DNA of 64,000 bases, taken from NCBI RefSeq assembly GCF_004340685.1, contig NZ_SLUN01000002.1, positions 1-64,000 of the forward strand, written 5' to 3'. The translations under genes were made by a program, and so were the position numbers. Below the pieces are notes generated by a model. It worked only from the letters and a program-made list of their open reading frames with translations. It ran no database searches and had not been told where the DNA came from. Below are positions 44,602 to 53,426 of the stretch, in pieces (the first letter of the stretch is position 1; every line of letters starts with the position of its first letter). The DNA is from Hydrogenispora ethanolica (GTDB lineage: Bacteria; Bacillota; UBA4882; UBA8346).

Positions 44602-45549
44602 TTACTTATTGCCCAACGCTTTTTGCGCTTCGTCCGTCTTGATGTTTTGGGTGGTTACACCGAAAACTCCCGTATCGATGAACGCTTTGATCTTCTTGCC
44701 TTTCATCTTATCCCAAGCCGCCTTGACGCCGAGATAACCCATGTTGTAGGGGCTTTGCACCATGATTCCCTGGAGCACGCCTTTTTCGACATATTGTTGC
44801 AGGATCGGAGCGCCGTCAAAACCGATGGCCACCAGTTTGCCGGCTTTTCCGGATTCGTCGATCGCCTTGGCGACGCCGATGGCGGTCGGCTCATTGGCGG
44901 CGAAAACCGCTTTCAAGTCGGGGTTGGATGCCAAAACGTCGGTCATCTGGTTCAGGGCTTTGGCCGAATCGGATTCGGAATAGTACGGCCCGACGATGGT
45001 CATCTTGGTCCTGGCTTTGATCTCATCGGTAAATCCTTTGGCCCGGTCGACGCAGCTGCCGGCGCCGGCGACATAGAGCATCAGGGCGACTTTTCCGGTG
45101 GTTCCGGCGCGTTTGATCAATTCCTGAGCGGCTTTTTTGCCGGCGGCCACGTTATTGGTGGTCAAGAAGGAATCGCATCGGGTGTCGAGCGCGGAATCGA
45201 TGCCGATGAGCGCAATCTTCTGCGCCTTGGCCCGCTCGGCCACTTTGACCAGACCCTTCGGATCGCAGGGCGCGAGGACAATCCCTTTCACCTGGCGGTT
45301 GATGGCGTTTTCCACCATGGAGACCTGGCCGTTAATGTCGGTTTCGGCGGCCGGCCCGTCATAGGTGATCTTGATGCCCAATTCTTTAGCAGCGGCTTGC
45401 GCCCCTTTATTCACCACCTGCCAATAGGATGAGCTATTGGTCTTCACAATCACGGCGATGTCTTCCGCAGCGGCTAAAACGCCGCCGGCCACCAGGGTCA
45501 GCGCGAAAAGGAGCGCCATCACGATAATGAAACTCTTGCCTTTCAACAT
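44602..45549 (-). CDS. RbsB-like sugar-binding protein 1
   Basis: 315 residues: signal peptide MLKGKSFIIVMALLFALTLVAGG, then IAVIVKTNSSSYWQVVNKGAQAAAKELGIKITYDGP and AVFAANEPTAIGVAKAIDESGKAGK. GGGAGGAAG before the ATG. Third gene of the importer operon, paired with permease 1. Similar to, but distinct from, binding protein 2. Confidence 0.92.
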   Translation of the reverse strand: MLKGKSFIIVMALLFALTLVAGGVLAAAEDIAVIVKTNSSSYWQVVNKGAQAAAKELGIKITYDGPAAETDINGQVSMVENAINRQVKGIVLAPCDPKGLVKVAERAKAQKIALIGIDSALDTRCDSFLTTNNVAAGKKAAQELIKRAGTTGKVALMLYVAGAGSCVDRAKGFTDEIKARTKMTIVGPYYSESDSAKALNQMTDVLASNPDLKAVFAANEPTAIGVAKAIDESGKAGKLVAIGFDGAPILQQYVEKGVLQGIMVQSPYNMGYLGVKAAWDKMKGKKIKAFIDTGVFGVTTQNIKTDEAQKALGNK

Positions 45550-45590
45550 GATTTCTTCCTCCCAAATTTTGATTTTCGGTTTATGGCATT

Positions 45591-46568
45591 TTAGGCTTTC
45601 TTGTTCCGCAGTTGGTCAATGTAGACCGCGAGGATGATCACACCTCCTATCGTAATTTGTTGGATGAACGAGGAGACTCCCATCATATTCAGCCCATTGC
45701 GCAGCACGCCGATGATGAAGGCGCCGATCATGGTCCCGGTGATGGTACCGGTCCCGCCGTTCAGACTGGTGCCGCCGATGACAGCCGAGGCAATGGCATC
45801 CAACTCATAGGAGACACCGGCCGTGGCTTGCGCGGTCGAGAGGCGCGAAGCGAGCACGATGCCGGCCACCGCCGATAAGAGGCCGGAGATAGCATACAGC
45901 ATGTATTTGGTGCGATTGATGTTCAGGCCCGACAGGCGGGCCGCTTCTTCATTGGAACCGATGGCGTAGGCATAGCGTCCCAGCCGGGTTTGGCGCAATA
46001 TGAAACCGAAGATCAGGGCCACCACGATCATCAGCAACACCGGCACGGGGATCTGGGTCCCCGGGATTCTCCCGCCCAACAGATCAAAGAGCGGTTCCGA
46101 AACCGAGATCGGTGCGGCGTTGGTGATATATAACGCCGCGCCGCGGGCGATCATCATGGTCCCCAGCGTGGCGATGAAGGGCGGCAGTTTGAGCCGGGTG
46201 ATCACGAACCCGTTAAATAAGCCGCACAATAAACCGACGATCAGCCCGAACAGTATCGCCAGCGGCGAGGGGTAGCCCGCGTTCATGGCCAATCCCGTTA
46301 CCACGCTGGCCAGGGCCAAGACCGATCCGATTCCCAGATCGATGCCGGCGGTGATAATGACGAAAGTGACTCCGATGCCGATGAAAGCGATGATGCTGGT
46401 CTGCAAGGCGATAGTGACCCAGTTGTTTACCGTTCGAAACGGCGGGCAGATCAGCGAAAAGATGATCAGCATCAGGATGAGCGCGGCGAATGCGGCGAAC
46501 TTCTCCACGACGCTCTGATTTAAGGCGATTTTTTGCGAGTTGGTTTTGGTAACGATAGTCGAACTCAT
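45591..46568 (-). CDS. RbsC-like sugar ABC permease 1
   Basis: 325 residues, about ten helices; GIDLGIGSVLALASVVTGLAMN, PPFIATLGTMMIARGAALYITNA, GSNEEAARLSGLNINRTKYMLYAISGLL and GTGTITGTMIGAFIIGVLRNGLNMMG are RbsC hallmarks. ATGA overlap with the ATPase gene shows tight coupling. Confidence 0.93.
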   Translation of the reverse strand: MSSTIVTKTNSQKIALNQSVVEKFAAFAALILMLIIFSLICPPFRTVNNWVTIALQTSIIAFIGIGVTFVIITAGIDLGIGSVLALASVVTGLAMNAGYPSPLAILFGLIVGLLCGLFNGFVITRLKLPPFIATLGTMMIARGAALYITNAAPISVSEPLFDLLGGRIPGTQIPVPVLLMIVVALIFGFILRQTRLGRYAYAIGSNEEAARLSGLNINRTKYMLYAISGLLSAVAGIVLASRLSTAQATAGVSYELDAIASAVIGGTSLNGGTGTITGTMIGAFIIGVLRNGLNMMGVSSFIQQITIGGVIILAVYIDQLRNKKA

Positions 46569-48085
46569 GCTCCCATACCTTCTTTGTTTTGATTTTCCAG
46601 ACCGGTCGCCAGATTCAAAATCCGCTCCTGGCAGGCTTCGGAGCGATTCAGCTGGCCGGTGATCCTGCCTTCATGCAAAACGATGATCCGGTCGCTCATC
46701 CCCAGAATCTCCGGCAGTTCCGAGGAGATCATGATGATCCCCACCCCCTGGGCGGCCAAAGCGTTGATCAACTCATAGACTTCATATTTGGCTCCGACAT
46801 CGATCCCGCGGGTCGGTTCGTCGAAGATAATCACTTTGGAGTTGCGGCAGAGCCATTTGGCGATGACGATCTTCTGCTGATTGCCGCCGCTGAGATTGAC
46901 CGCCAGCTGGGTGAGGCTGGGCGTCTTGATATGCAGGTCGTTGACGAACTTGGCGGCGATCTCCTGCTCTTTCTGCCGGGACAAAACGCCGCAGGCATTG
47001 GAGACCAAGGGGACATTGGCCAGCGTGATATTCTCGTCCACCTGCAATTTCAGGGCCAGGCCATCCCGCTTGCGGTCCTCGGAAAGATAAGCGATGCCTT
47101 CCTTGATGGCCGCGACGGGGTTGGTGACGGAAAGCTCTCTCCCTTCGAGCAGGATCTGGCCGCCATCTTTGGGATCGGCGCCAAAGATCGCCCGGGCCAA
47201 TTCGGTCCGGCCGGCGCCCATCAGGCCCGCGATCCCCAACACTTCGCCTTTGCGCAGTTGAAACGAGATATTTTTCAAGATGCCCTTGCGGGTTATATTT
47301 TTGACTTCAAAAATGGTCTCCCCGATCTCGAGCTGCCGTTGCGGGAATTTGTCATGCAGCGGGCGGCCGACCATTTTGGCGATGATCTCGTCCAGGGTTA
47401 ACTGCCCGTACTCCCAAGTCCCGATAAAATGTCCATCCCGCAACACGCTGATCCGGTCGACGATCTGTTGCAACTCCTCCAGGCGGTGCGAGATATAAAA
47501 GATGCCGACGCCCTCTTGTTTCAACCGGTGAATGGTCTGGAAGAGTTCGGCGATCTCCGCCTCGCTCAACGCGGAAGTCGGTTCATCCATGATCAGCACC
47601 TCGGACTTTACCGACAGCGCTTTGGCGATCTCCACCATCTGTTGCTTGGATACGCCCAGCTCACTCACGATGGTCGTCGGTTTAATATCCAGATGCAGCT
47701 GCTCCAGGATGGCGGCGGCCATGCGGTTCAAGCGCCGTTCGTCCAGCACCCGCCCGTAGAGCAGCGGTTCCCGGCCGAGAAAGATATTTTGGGCCACCGT
47801 CAAATGGGGCGCCAGGTTCAGTTCCTGATGAATGATGCAGATGCCCCGGTTTTGAGCGTCATTGGGCCCGCCCAGGGTAACGGGGGACCCTTTATACAAC
47901 AAGGACCCTTTATCGGGCTGGTAGATCCCGCTCAAGATCTTCATCAGGGTCGATTTGCCGGCTCCATTCTCGCCGACGATCGCATGCACCTCGCCGCGAC
48001 AGAGGTCCATGTTCACATTGTCCAAGGCAATGACCCCGGGAAAGGTCTTGCGGATATTCTCCATTTTTAAAAGCAATTCACTCAT
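46565..48085 (-). CDS. RbsA/MglA-like sugar ABC ATPase
   Basis: 506 residues with two ABC domains. Domain 1: Walker A GENGAGKSTLMK, signature-like SELGVSKQQMVEIAKALS, Walker B VLIMDEPTSAL, H-loop YISHRLEEL. Domain 2: degenerate Walker A region GLMGAGRTELARAIFG, signature NLSGGNQQKIVIAKWL, Walker B VIIFDEPTRGIDVG. I start at ATG 48085 (GGGAG 12 bases upstream). The only ATPase for two permease/binding-protein pairs. Its leader holds an intrinsic terminator. Confidence 0.93.
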   Translation of the reverse strand: MSELLLKMENIRKTFPGVIALDNVNMDLCRGEVHAIVGENGAGKSTLMKILSGIYQPDKGSLLYKGSPVTLGGPNDAQNRGICIIHQELNLAPHLTVAQNIFLGREPLLYGRVLDERRLNRMAAAILEQLHLDIKPTTIVSELGVSKQQMVEIAKALSVKSEVLIMDEPTSALSEAEIAELFQTIHRLKQEGVGIFYISHRLEELQQIVDRISVLRDGHFIGTWEYGQLTLDEIIAKMVGRPLHDKFPQRQLEIGETIFEVKNITRKGILKNISFQLRKGEVLGIAGLMGAGRTELARAIFGADPKDGGQILLEGRELSVTNPVAAIKEGIAYLSEDRKRDGLALKLQVDENITLANVPLVSNACGVLSRQKEQEIAAKFVNDLHIKTPSLTQLAVNLSGGNQQKIVIAKWLCRNSKVIIFDEPTRGIDVGAKYEVYELINALAAQGVGIIMISSELPEILGMSDRIIVLHEGRITGQLNRSEACQERILNLATGLENQNKEGMGA

Positions 48086-48244
48086 AACGATCGCTATCTC
48101 CCTTACCATCAATTGTTTGGCGCAGGTAACCCGGGTCTCGTGTCTTACAGCCTAAAAAAACCGGAGATTCTCTCAAGCTCCCCGCCAAACCATGCCGCTG
48201 GTGCTTTATCGCCGGTGTTTTTCAACCTCCTCGCCGCAATTTGA

Positions 48245-48294
48245 AAATAAAAAAACGCCAACCAGCTAATTGAGACAATTAGCCAATTGGCGTT
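48245..48294 (-). terminator. Leader terminator before the RbsABC-like operon
   Basis: A 19-bp nearly perfect stem (48254-48272 with 48276-48294, AACGCC...GGCGTT, loop AGA) followed on the minus strand by T7. It lies between the promoter at 48360-48388 and the ATPase gene, and no gene ends between them, so it is an attenuator. A second weak GGAG/CTCC hairpin with T7 lies near 48154-48180. A short ACTCAC/GTGAGT hairpin precedes it at about 48308-48324. Confidence 0.8.
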
Positions 48295-48359
48295 CTTCGC
48301 CGCTTTCTACTCACCCGCCGTGAGTGAGAGAAATTCATTGTAACTGATTTGACATCTCT

Positions 48360-48388
48360 ATATTACTCAGTTGTTACAAAAAAATCAA
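48360..48388 (-). promoter_or_regulatory. Promoter of the RbsABC-like operon
   Basis: Minus strand TTGATT (48383-48388), 17-base spacer, TAATAT (48360-48365). The predicted leader is about 265 nucleotides. Confidence 0.65.
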
Positions 48389-48534
48389 GAGAAGTTTAAA
48401 AAAACAGGAAATCTATTTTCCCTTCCCGGCAAAGACAAGGAGAACTGCTTTTTCGGATCTCCTAATCCGTTCCCCGTAAAGGCTACGGTGGAAGATGCGT
48501 CGTCCCGGATACCGTGACAGAAACCCACGCCGGC

Positions 48535-49116
48535 TCATGACAACAGCTGATTGGCAGCGATAACCTCCCTGGCCAGCTGGGCCAGTTTCACATTCCGGGC
48601 GTTGCTGAGTTTTTGGAGCTTCTTCATGGCCTCGGCCTCGGTCAAGTGTTGCTTTTCCATCAGGATCCCCTTGGCGCGTTCGATCAGCTTCCGCTCCTCC
48701 AACTGCTCCCGGAGCCGGCTGGACTCTTCGCGGGCCTCGCAATACGCGGCATGATTCCGCAACGCGACCTCAATGGCGGGGGCCAGATTCTGCTTGGTCA
48801 CCGGCTTGATCAAGTAACTGAACACGCCGGCGGCGGCGGCTTCCCGGATCAGGTTCTCATCCGAATAGCCGCTGACAATGACCACCGGGATCAGCCACTT
48901 TTCTTTGATAATCTCCGCGGCTTGAATCCCGTTTACTCTGGGCATGCTGATATCCATCACCACCAGGTCCGGCCGCAGGGCCTCGCAGAGTTCGACTGCC
49001 TCGCCGCCGTCGGTGGCATCCCCCACCACCTGATAGCCGAGTTCTTTCAGTTGGGCGATGATACTCAAGGCGACCAGCGTTTCATCCTCGGCGACCACAA
49101 TCCGTAAGTCCTTCAT
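48535..49116 (-). CDS. ANTAR-domain response regulator (transcription antiterminator)
   Basis: 193 residues. Receiver domain with acidic pair VVAEDETL, phospho-Asp in DLVVMDISMPRVNG and Lys in YLIKPVTKQ, then a coiled linker and the ANTAR RNA-binding domain LIERAKGILMEKQHLTEAEAMKKLQKLS with NVKLAQLAREVI. ANTAR proteins bind paired RNA hairpins and prevent terminator formation. It is 12 bases downstream of the kinase gene and 150 bases upstream of the promoter of the sugar importer operon, whose leader carries a terminator, an obvious candidate target. Confidence 0.93.
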   Translation of the reverse strand: MKDLRIVVAEDETLVALSIIAQLKELGYQVVGDATDGGEAVELCEALRPDLVVMDISMPRVNGIQAAEIIKEKWLIPVVIVSGYSDENLIREAAAAGVFSYLIKPVTKQNLAPAIEVALRNHAAYCEAREESSRLREQLEERKLIERAKGILMEKQHLTEAEAMKKLQKLSNARNVKLAQLAREVIAANQLLS

Positions 49117-49128
49117 GATCTCACCCGC

Positions 49129-50994
49129 TCAATAATTAATCTGCTGCTTTGGAAAAACGACACTGACTTTCGTCCCCGGGCTGCTTGAGATCTCGATCGT
49201 TCCCCGCAAATCGCGGTGAACCAGTGTCTTTACCAAGGTCAACCCCAAAGAATCGCTCGAATTGGGACCGGGACCGGCGCAGCCGACCCCGTCATCCTTC
49301 ACTTGAAGGTAAACCCGGTTCTCATCATGCTCCAGGCGGAGCATGACTGTGCCGTTCCTGCCGTCGGGAAAGGCGTGTTCAAAACAGTTGGCCAATAATT
49401 CGTTGACCACCAGCCCCAACGAAGTGGCGGTCCGGTAAGAGACGTACAGATCGTCCGCCTGGATCCGGACTTTGATCCGGTTCAGGCGGTCCTTCTCCTG
49501 AAAATTGGCGTGAATCAGCTTGAGCAGATTCTGAAAGTTAATCAACCCGATGCCCCGCTCATCCTGGGAGAGGATCTCATGGACGCTGGCAATAGTCTTG
49601 ATGCGGTCAATGATCTGCCAGACGATGGCGGGCAGGCTCTTCTGATGATCCGTCTCCAACTGCAGGATGAGCAGGCTGATAATGGACTGGAGATTGTTTT
49701 TGATGCGATGGTGCGCTTCCTTGAGCAGCGTCGAACGCCCCAAAAGCCGGGTGTTTTCGATGGCGATCGCCACCTGGGTGGCGAAGGTCATCAACAGCTC
49801 GATCTCTTCGGGGGTGAAGTTCTTGGGCTGGGAGTAAAAGACCTCGATGGCCCCGTTGATCTTGGTGCGCATCCGGATCGGCACGCAGATCATGGCTTTG
49901 ACATCACTGGCTTGTTGAAAATAATGGGCCATCTCCGCTTCGGCAACGTGGTTGACGATCAGCGGCTTGCCATCGTTGATGACCGCGCGGACCACTGCTT
50001 CTTTCAGTTCCACCGCGGCCATTCCCGGCGGCAGATGGCGGAAGCATTCCACCACGTTGGCGGAGAATTCGTCCAGCAGCAAAATATTGCAGCCGTCGGC
50101 CTTGGAGATTTCGGCGATCTTCTCCGCCAGCAGGTTGAGCAGATCCTGCAGCTCATATTCGGAGGTCAACAGCTCGGTGGTATGCAAGATGGTGTCCATG
50201 ACCTCTTTAAACTCGTCGTCACTGGAATAGCCCGGCACTTCCCGCCCGAAATACAGGCCGAGAATGGTTTCGGGGTGCTTCTTCGCATAATCGATGGGGA
50301 AATGAGCGACCGTCCCGCCATCTTTCAGGATGGTGACCTCATCTCCGATCTGCAGGATCTCATCCAGTTTATTGGAGAGATACAGCACGCCGCTGCCTTT
50401 CTCGGCGAACCGGCGGATGATCCGGAAAAAATGCTGTTTCTTGATCTCGCTCAGGTCGGAGGTGGGCTCATCCAATACCACGACGGCGGGATCGCGGGCC
50501 AGCAGTTTCATCAGGGCCAACAGCCGGCATTCCTCCTGGCTGAGGTCGCTCACCAAAGCGTGGGGATCGATGCGGATCTCATAATCCCGCAGCAGCCGCG
50601 CAGCCTGGTCGGCCAACCGCTTGCCGGAGACGATCAGGGTGTCGGCCCAGAGATATAAATACTCCTTGACCGTCAAATGAGGAATGAAGCTGAGTTGGGT
50701 ATTCTGAAACAGCACGCCGATGCCCAACGCGAACGGCTGGCGCGGATTTCTGATCTCAATGGGCTGGCCGTTCATCTCGATCGCCCCTTGATCGCAACGG
50801 CGCATCCCGGCCAGAATGTGTGCCAAGCCGGTTTTCCCCGCGCCCGACTCGCCCATGATGGCGTGGATCCGGCCCCGGTTGAGATCCAGGTTGATACTGC
50901 AATAATCTTTGCTGACGCCATTGATCCGCAGATTCTTGATGGCCAGCAAGGTGTCGGCCTTCTCCAAAAGGCGACCGTTCTCCATTCCGAACAT
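49129..50994 (-). CDS. Fusion of RbsA-like ABC ATPase, GAF and HisKA_2-type histidine kinase
   Basis: 621 residues from ATG 50994 (GGAGG eight bases upstream). Residues 16-260 are one ABC ATPase domain most like the first domain of RbsA: Walker A GESGAGKT (48-55), Q-loop Q97, Walker B VVVLDEPTS (D175, E176). The signature is degenerate (LSQEE, 151-155) and the H-loop histidine is Asn208 (YLSNKLDE against YISHRLEE in the neighbouring RbsA). Residues about 265-418 are a GAF domain, then HisKA_2 phospho-acceptor EAHHRIKNNLQS (about 426-437) and HATPase motifs NELLANCFEHAF and DDGVGC. No membrane helix. Probably an ATP-binding, hydrolysis-poor module that senses sugar permeases and phosphorylates the ANTAR protein. 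Confidence 0.9.
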   Translation of the reverse strand: MFGMENGRLLEKADTLLAIKNLRINGVSKDYCSINLDLNRGRIHAIMGESGAGKTGLAHILAGMRRCDQGAIEMNGQPIEIRNPRQPFALGIGVLFQNTQLSFIPHLTVKEYLYLWADTLIVSGKRLADQAARLLRDYEIRIDPHALVSDLSQEECRLLALMKLLARDPAVVVLDEPTSDLSEIKKQHFFRIIRRFAEKGSGVLYLSNKLDEILQIGDEVTILKDGGTVAHFPIDYAKKHPETILGLYFGREVPGYSSDDEFKEVMDTILHTTELLTSEYELQDLLNLLAEKIAEISKADGCNILLLDEFSANVVECFRHLPPGMAAVELKEAVVRAVINDGKPLIVNHVAEAEMAHYFQQASDVKAMICVPIRMRTKINGAIEVFYSQPKNFTPEEIELLMTFATQVAIAIENTRLLGRSTLLKEAHHRIKNNLQSIISLLILQLETDHQKSLPAIVWQIIDRIKTIASVHEILSQDERGIGLINFQNLLKLIHANFQEKDRLNRIKVRIQADDLYVSYRTATSLGLVVNELLANCFEHAFPDGRNGTVMLRLEHDENRVYLQVKDDGVGCAGPGPNSSDSLGLTLVKTLVHRDLRGTIEISSSPGTKVSVVFPKQQINY

Positions 50995-51203
50995 TGACGA
51001 CCCCTCCCATCGGCGCGCTCCGCGCTTCATCCATTGGACTCCGGAGCCAAGTCTTGCCCGTCTGGATCGCAAGCCGTTTTCCCGGATGACCGATCGATTG
51101 GGACAAATTGTACCGACGTATCGATTTCGTTAATTTTTATTTAAATTCCTTCTCATTTCCGGATCTTATTTTTTGGCAGCTTCCCGTTGGCCCCCGGACG
51201 GAG

Positions 51204-51445
51204 TTGCCGTTGCTTCAGACCGGGTTGCCGCTGCTTCAGACGGAGTTGCCGCTGCTTCAGACGGAGTTGCCGCTGCTTCAGACGGAGTTGCCGCTGCTTC
51301 AGACGGAGTTGCCGCTGCTTCAGACGGAGTTGCCGCGGAGTTGCCGCTGCTTCAGACGGAGTTGCCGCTGCTTCAGACGGAGTTGCCGCTGCTTCAGACG
51401 GAGTTGCCGCTGCTTCAGACGGAGTTGCCGCTGCTTCAGACGGAG
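51204..51445. repeat. Near-perfect 21-bp tandem array D
   Basis: Eleven 21-bp units (core TTGCCGCTGCTTCAGACGG), six before and five after an 11-bp partial unit at 51330-51340. It ends in a GAAGCCGCCGGCG/CGCCGGCGGCTTC-type hairpin at 51450-51480. It lies in the 700-base divergent gap between the kinase fusion gene and the chemoreceptor gene. Frames are open by periodicity, with no start signal. Confidence 0.92.
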
Positions 51446-51701
51446 TTGCCGAAGCCGCCGGCGATTTGCCGGCGGCTTCGGCCGCTGGTCGGGCTCCGCC
51501 CGCAAGATTCGCAAAGAAATCGGGATTGCGACAGGAACCCGATCCAGGATTTTCGCAGCGCAAGAAAATGCTAGCCGGATTATTTTAATTTTCAGTAAAC
51601 TCCGGATAACAAATTTGTGCACATCCTCGGCAAGCTTCTCCAGATATCTTTCTCCGGTCCAATGGTATGATCGAAGGGAGAATGATCAGGGAGGTCGTGA
51701 G

Positions 51702-53408
51702 ATGAAGCTGTTTCATTTTGGGAATAGTGTGCCCCGGTTCAATCTGCGCAGCGTGGTCGGAAAGATCGGCGCGATCCTGGTTTTCATGAGCCTGATCATC
51801 GCCTTGGTCAGCCTGATCGGCATCGCCAAGCTGGGCGAGATGAATTAGGTGGCCAACGCGATCTTCTATAGCAACGCTTCGGTTCTCTATCCCTTATCCG
51901 ACGCGCTGGAGGTGATCTACCAGACTGAAAAGTACGCCTCCGAGGCAGCCAACGGCAGCCGCAGCGCCATCTCCAGCCTTTCGGCGCAGATCGCCAACGG
52001 CACCGGCCAGATCGGCAACTTCATCAGTTTCCTGCCGGGCGAGACCTCGGCCCGGCTCCAGGCGAAGATGGATCGTTACCAGGTCGCAGCGCGCGACCTC
52101 TATAATGAATTGCGCAACAGCGGCCCGGGAGTGGCCGAGCGCTATTTCCGGTTCGGCCGGGAGTCTCAGGAACTCTATACCATGCTCTTCGATCTCAATA
52201 AGAAGCTGCGTATCGAGGGGTTGGCCACTTACAACCGGGGCCGGAAGATTTACGATTCGGTGGTGGGCTTGCAGACCTGGGTCTCCATCATCGGCCTGGC
52301 GCTGGCCGTGCTCATCGGGATGCTGGTGGCCATTTCGATCATCCGGCCGCTGCAGCGGCTCCGCCAGAGCACCGAACGGCTGGCCCGGGGCGACCTGGGC
52401 GCCCAAGTGACCATCACCTCCCGCGATGAAGTGGGAGCGGTGGGGGAGGCCTTCAACCAGGCCGTCGCCGAATTGCGCACCATGGTCAATGACGCGGCCG
52501 CGCATGCGCGGCAGATCAACACCGCCACCAGCAGTCTGTTCGCCGCCACCGAGGCCACCGGCCGTTCGCTCGGGGAGCTGAACCAACTGGTGGAGCACCT
52601 GGCCCACGGCGCCACCATTCAGACCGACACGGTGGATTCGGCCATTCAGACCGTTCAGAAGGCCACCCGCGGCACCGATGCGGTCCTGGAAGCCACCTTC
52701 GCCATTCACAACAGCTGCCGCGAAGCTTCCGCCGCCGGGCAGCGCGGCGAGTCGGCCACCGAGGAGATGCGGGCGACCATCGACCATCTGGTCGATACCG
52801 TGACCGAGATCGACCGCATGGTCCGGGCGCTGGCCGGCGACTCCCGGCAGATCCGGGAACTGGCCGACGTGATCAACGAGATCGCCGAAAAGACCACCCT
52901 GCTTTCGCTGAATGCTTCGATCGAAGCGGCGCGCGCCGGAGAACACGGCCGGGGCTTCGCCATCGTCGCCGCCAACATCCGGCAGCTGGCCGATCAAGCC
53001 CGCCAGTCGGTCCAGTACATTCACCAAGTCATCGACAACACGCTCGCCCAAACCGATCAGGCCGTCACCCGCGTGGCCGAAGGAACCCGGGCGGTGGACC
53101 GCGGCCGCGACCAGCTGCTGGAGACCGTCGGCCTCTTTAAGGAACTGGCCGGCCGGGTGGGACAGATCACCGCCAAGGTGGAACAGATCACCCGGATCGC
53201 CAACCAAGTGGGCGCCGACAATGCCGCGGCCATCGCCGAAATGACCGCGGTCTCGCGGATCAGCCAGGACAATCTGGCGGCAGTGGAAGAGGTGGCCGCC
53301 ACCTTTGAGGGCCAATCGGCGTCGGCCAACGTCGTGACCGACGCGGCCCGCAATCTGCAGCGGATGGCGGAAGAGCTGGCGGCCGCCGCCGACCGCTTCC
53401 AACGGTAG
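51702..53408 (+). pseudogene. Chemoreceptor (MCP) gene interrupted by in-frame TAG
   Basis: ATG 51702 has AGGGAGG six bases upstream. Codons 1-48 encode a basic lead and first membrane helix (VGKIGAILVFMSLIIALVSLIGI); codon 49 (51846-51848) is TAG, and the same frame continues without a break for 519 codons: a four-helix-bundle-like sensor, second helix (VSIIGLALAVLIGMLVAISII), HAMP and a methyl-accepting domain (EIAEKTTLLSLNASIEAARAGEHGRGFAIVA). CAG to TAG would explain it. It may be a fresh nonsense mutation, read through, or a sequencing error. Confidence 0.85.
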
Positions 53409-53426
53409 GTCCGGCTCCCCGTTTCT

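Noticed and set aside
48301-48330. Canonical ANTAR hexaloop hairpin
   Set aside because: The ACTCAC/GTGAGT stem has a five-base GGCGG loop; the required A at position 1 and G at position 4 of a six-base loop is not met.
51108-51848. Long plus-strand ORF with repeated LPLLQTE and CRCFRRS heptads fused to the chemoreceptor N-terminus
   Set aside because: The open frame is caused by the 21-bp array. The real start with a strong ribosome binding site is ATG 51702, downstream of the array.
51894-53402. 502-codon minus-strand ORF
   Set aside because: Antisense to the chemoreceptor gene, whose motifs are unmistakable; Gly/His-rich with no known fold.
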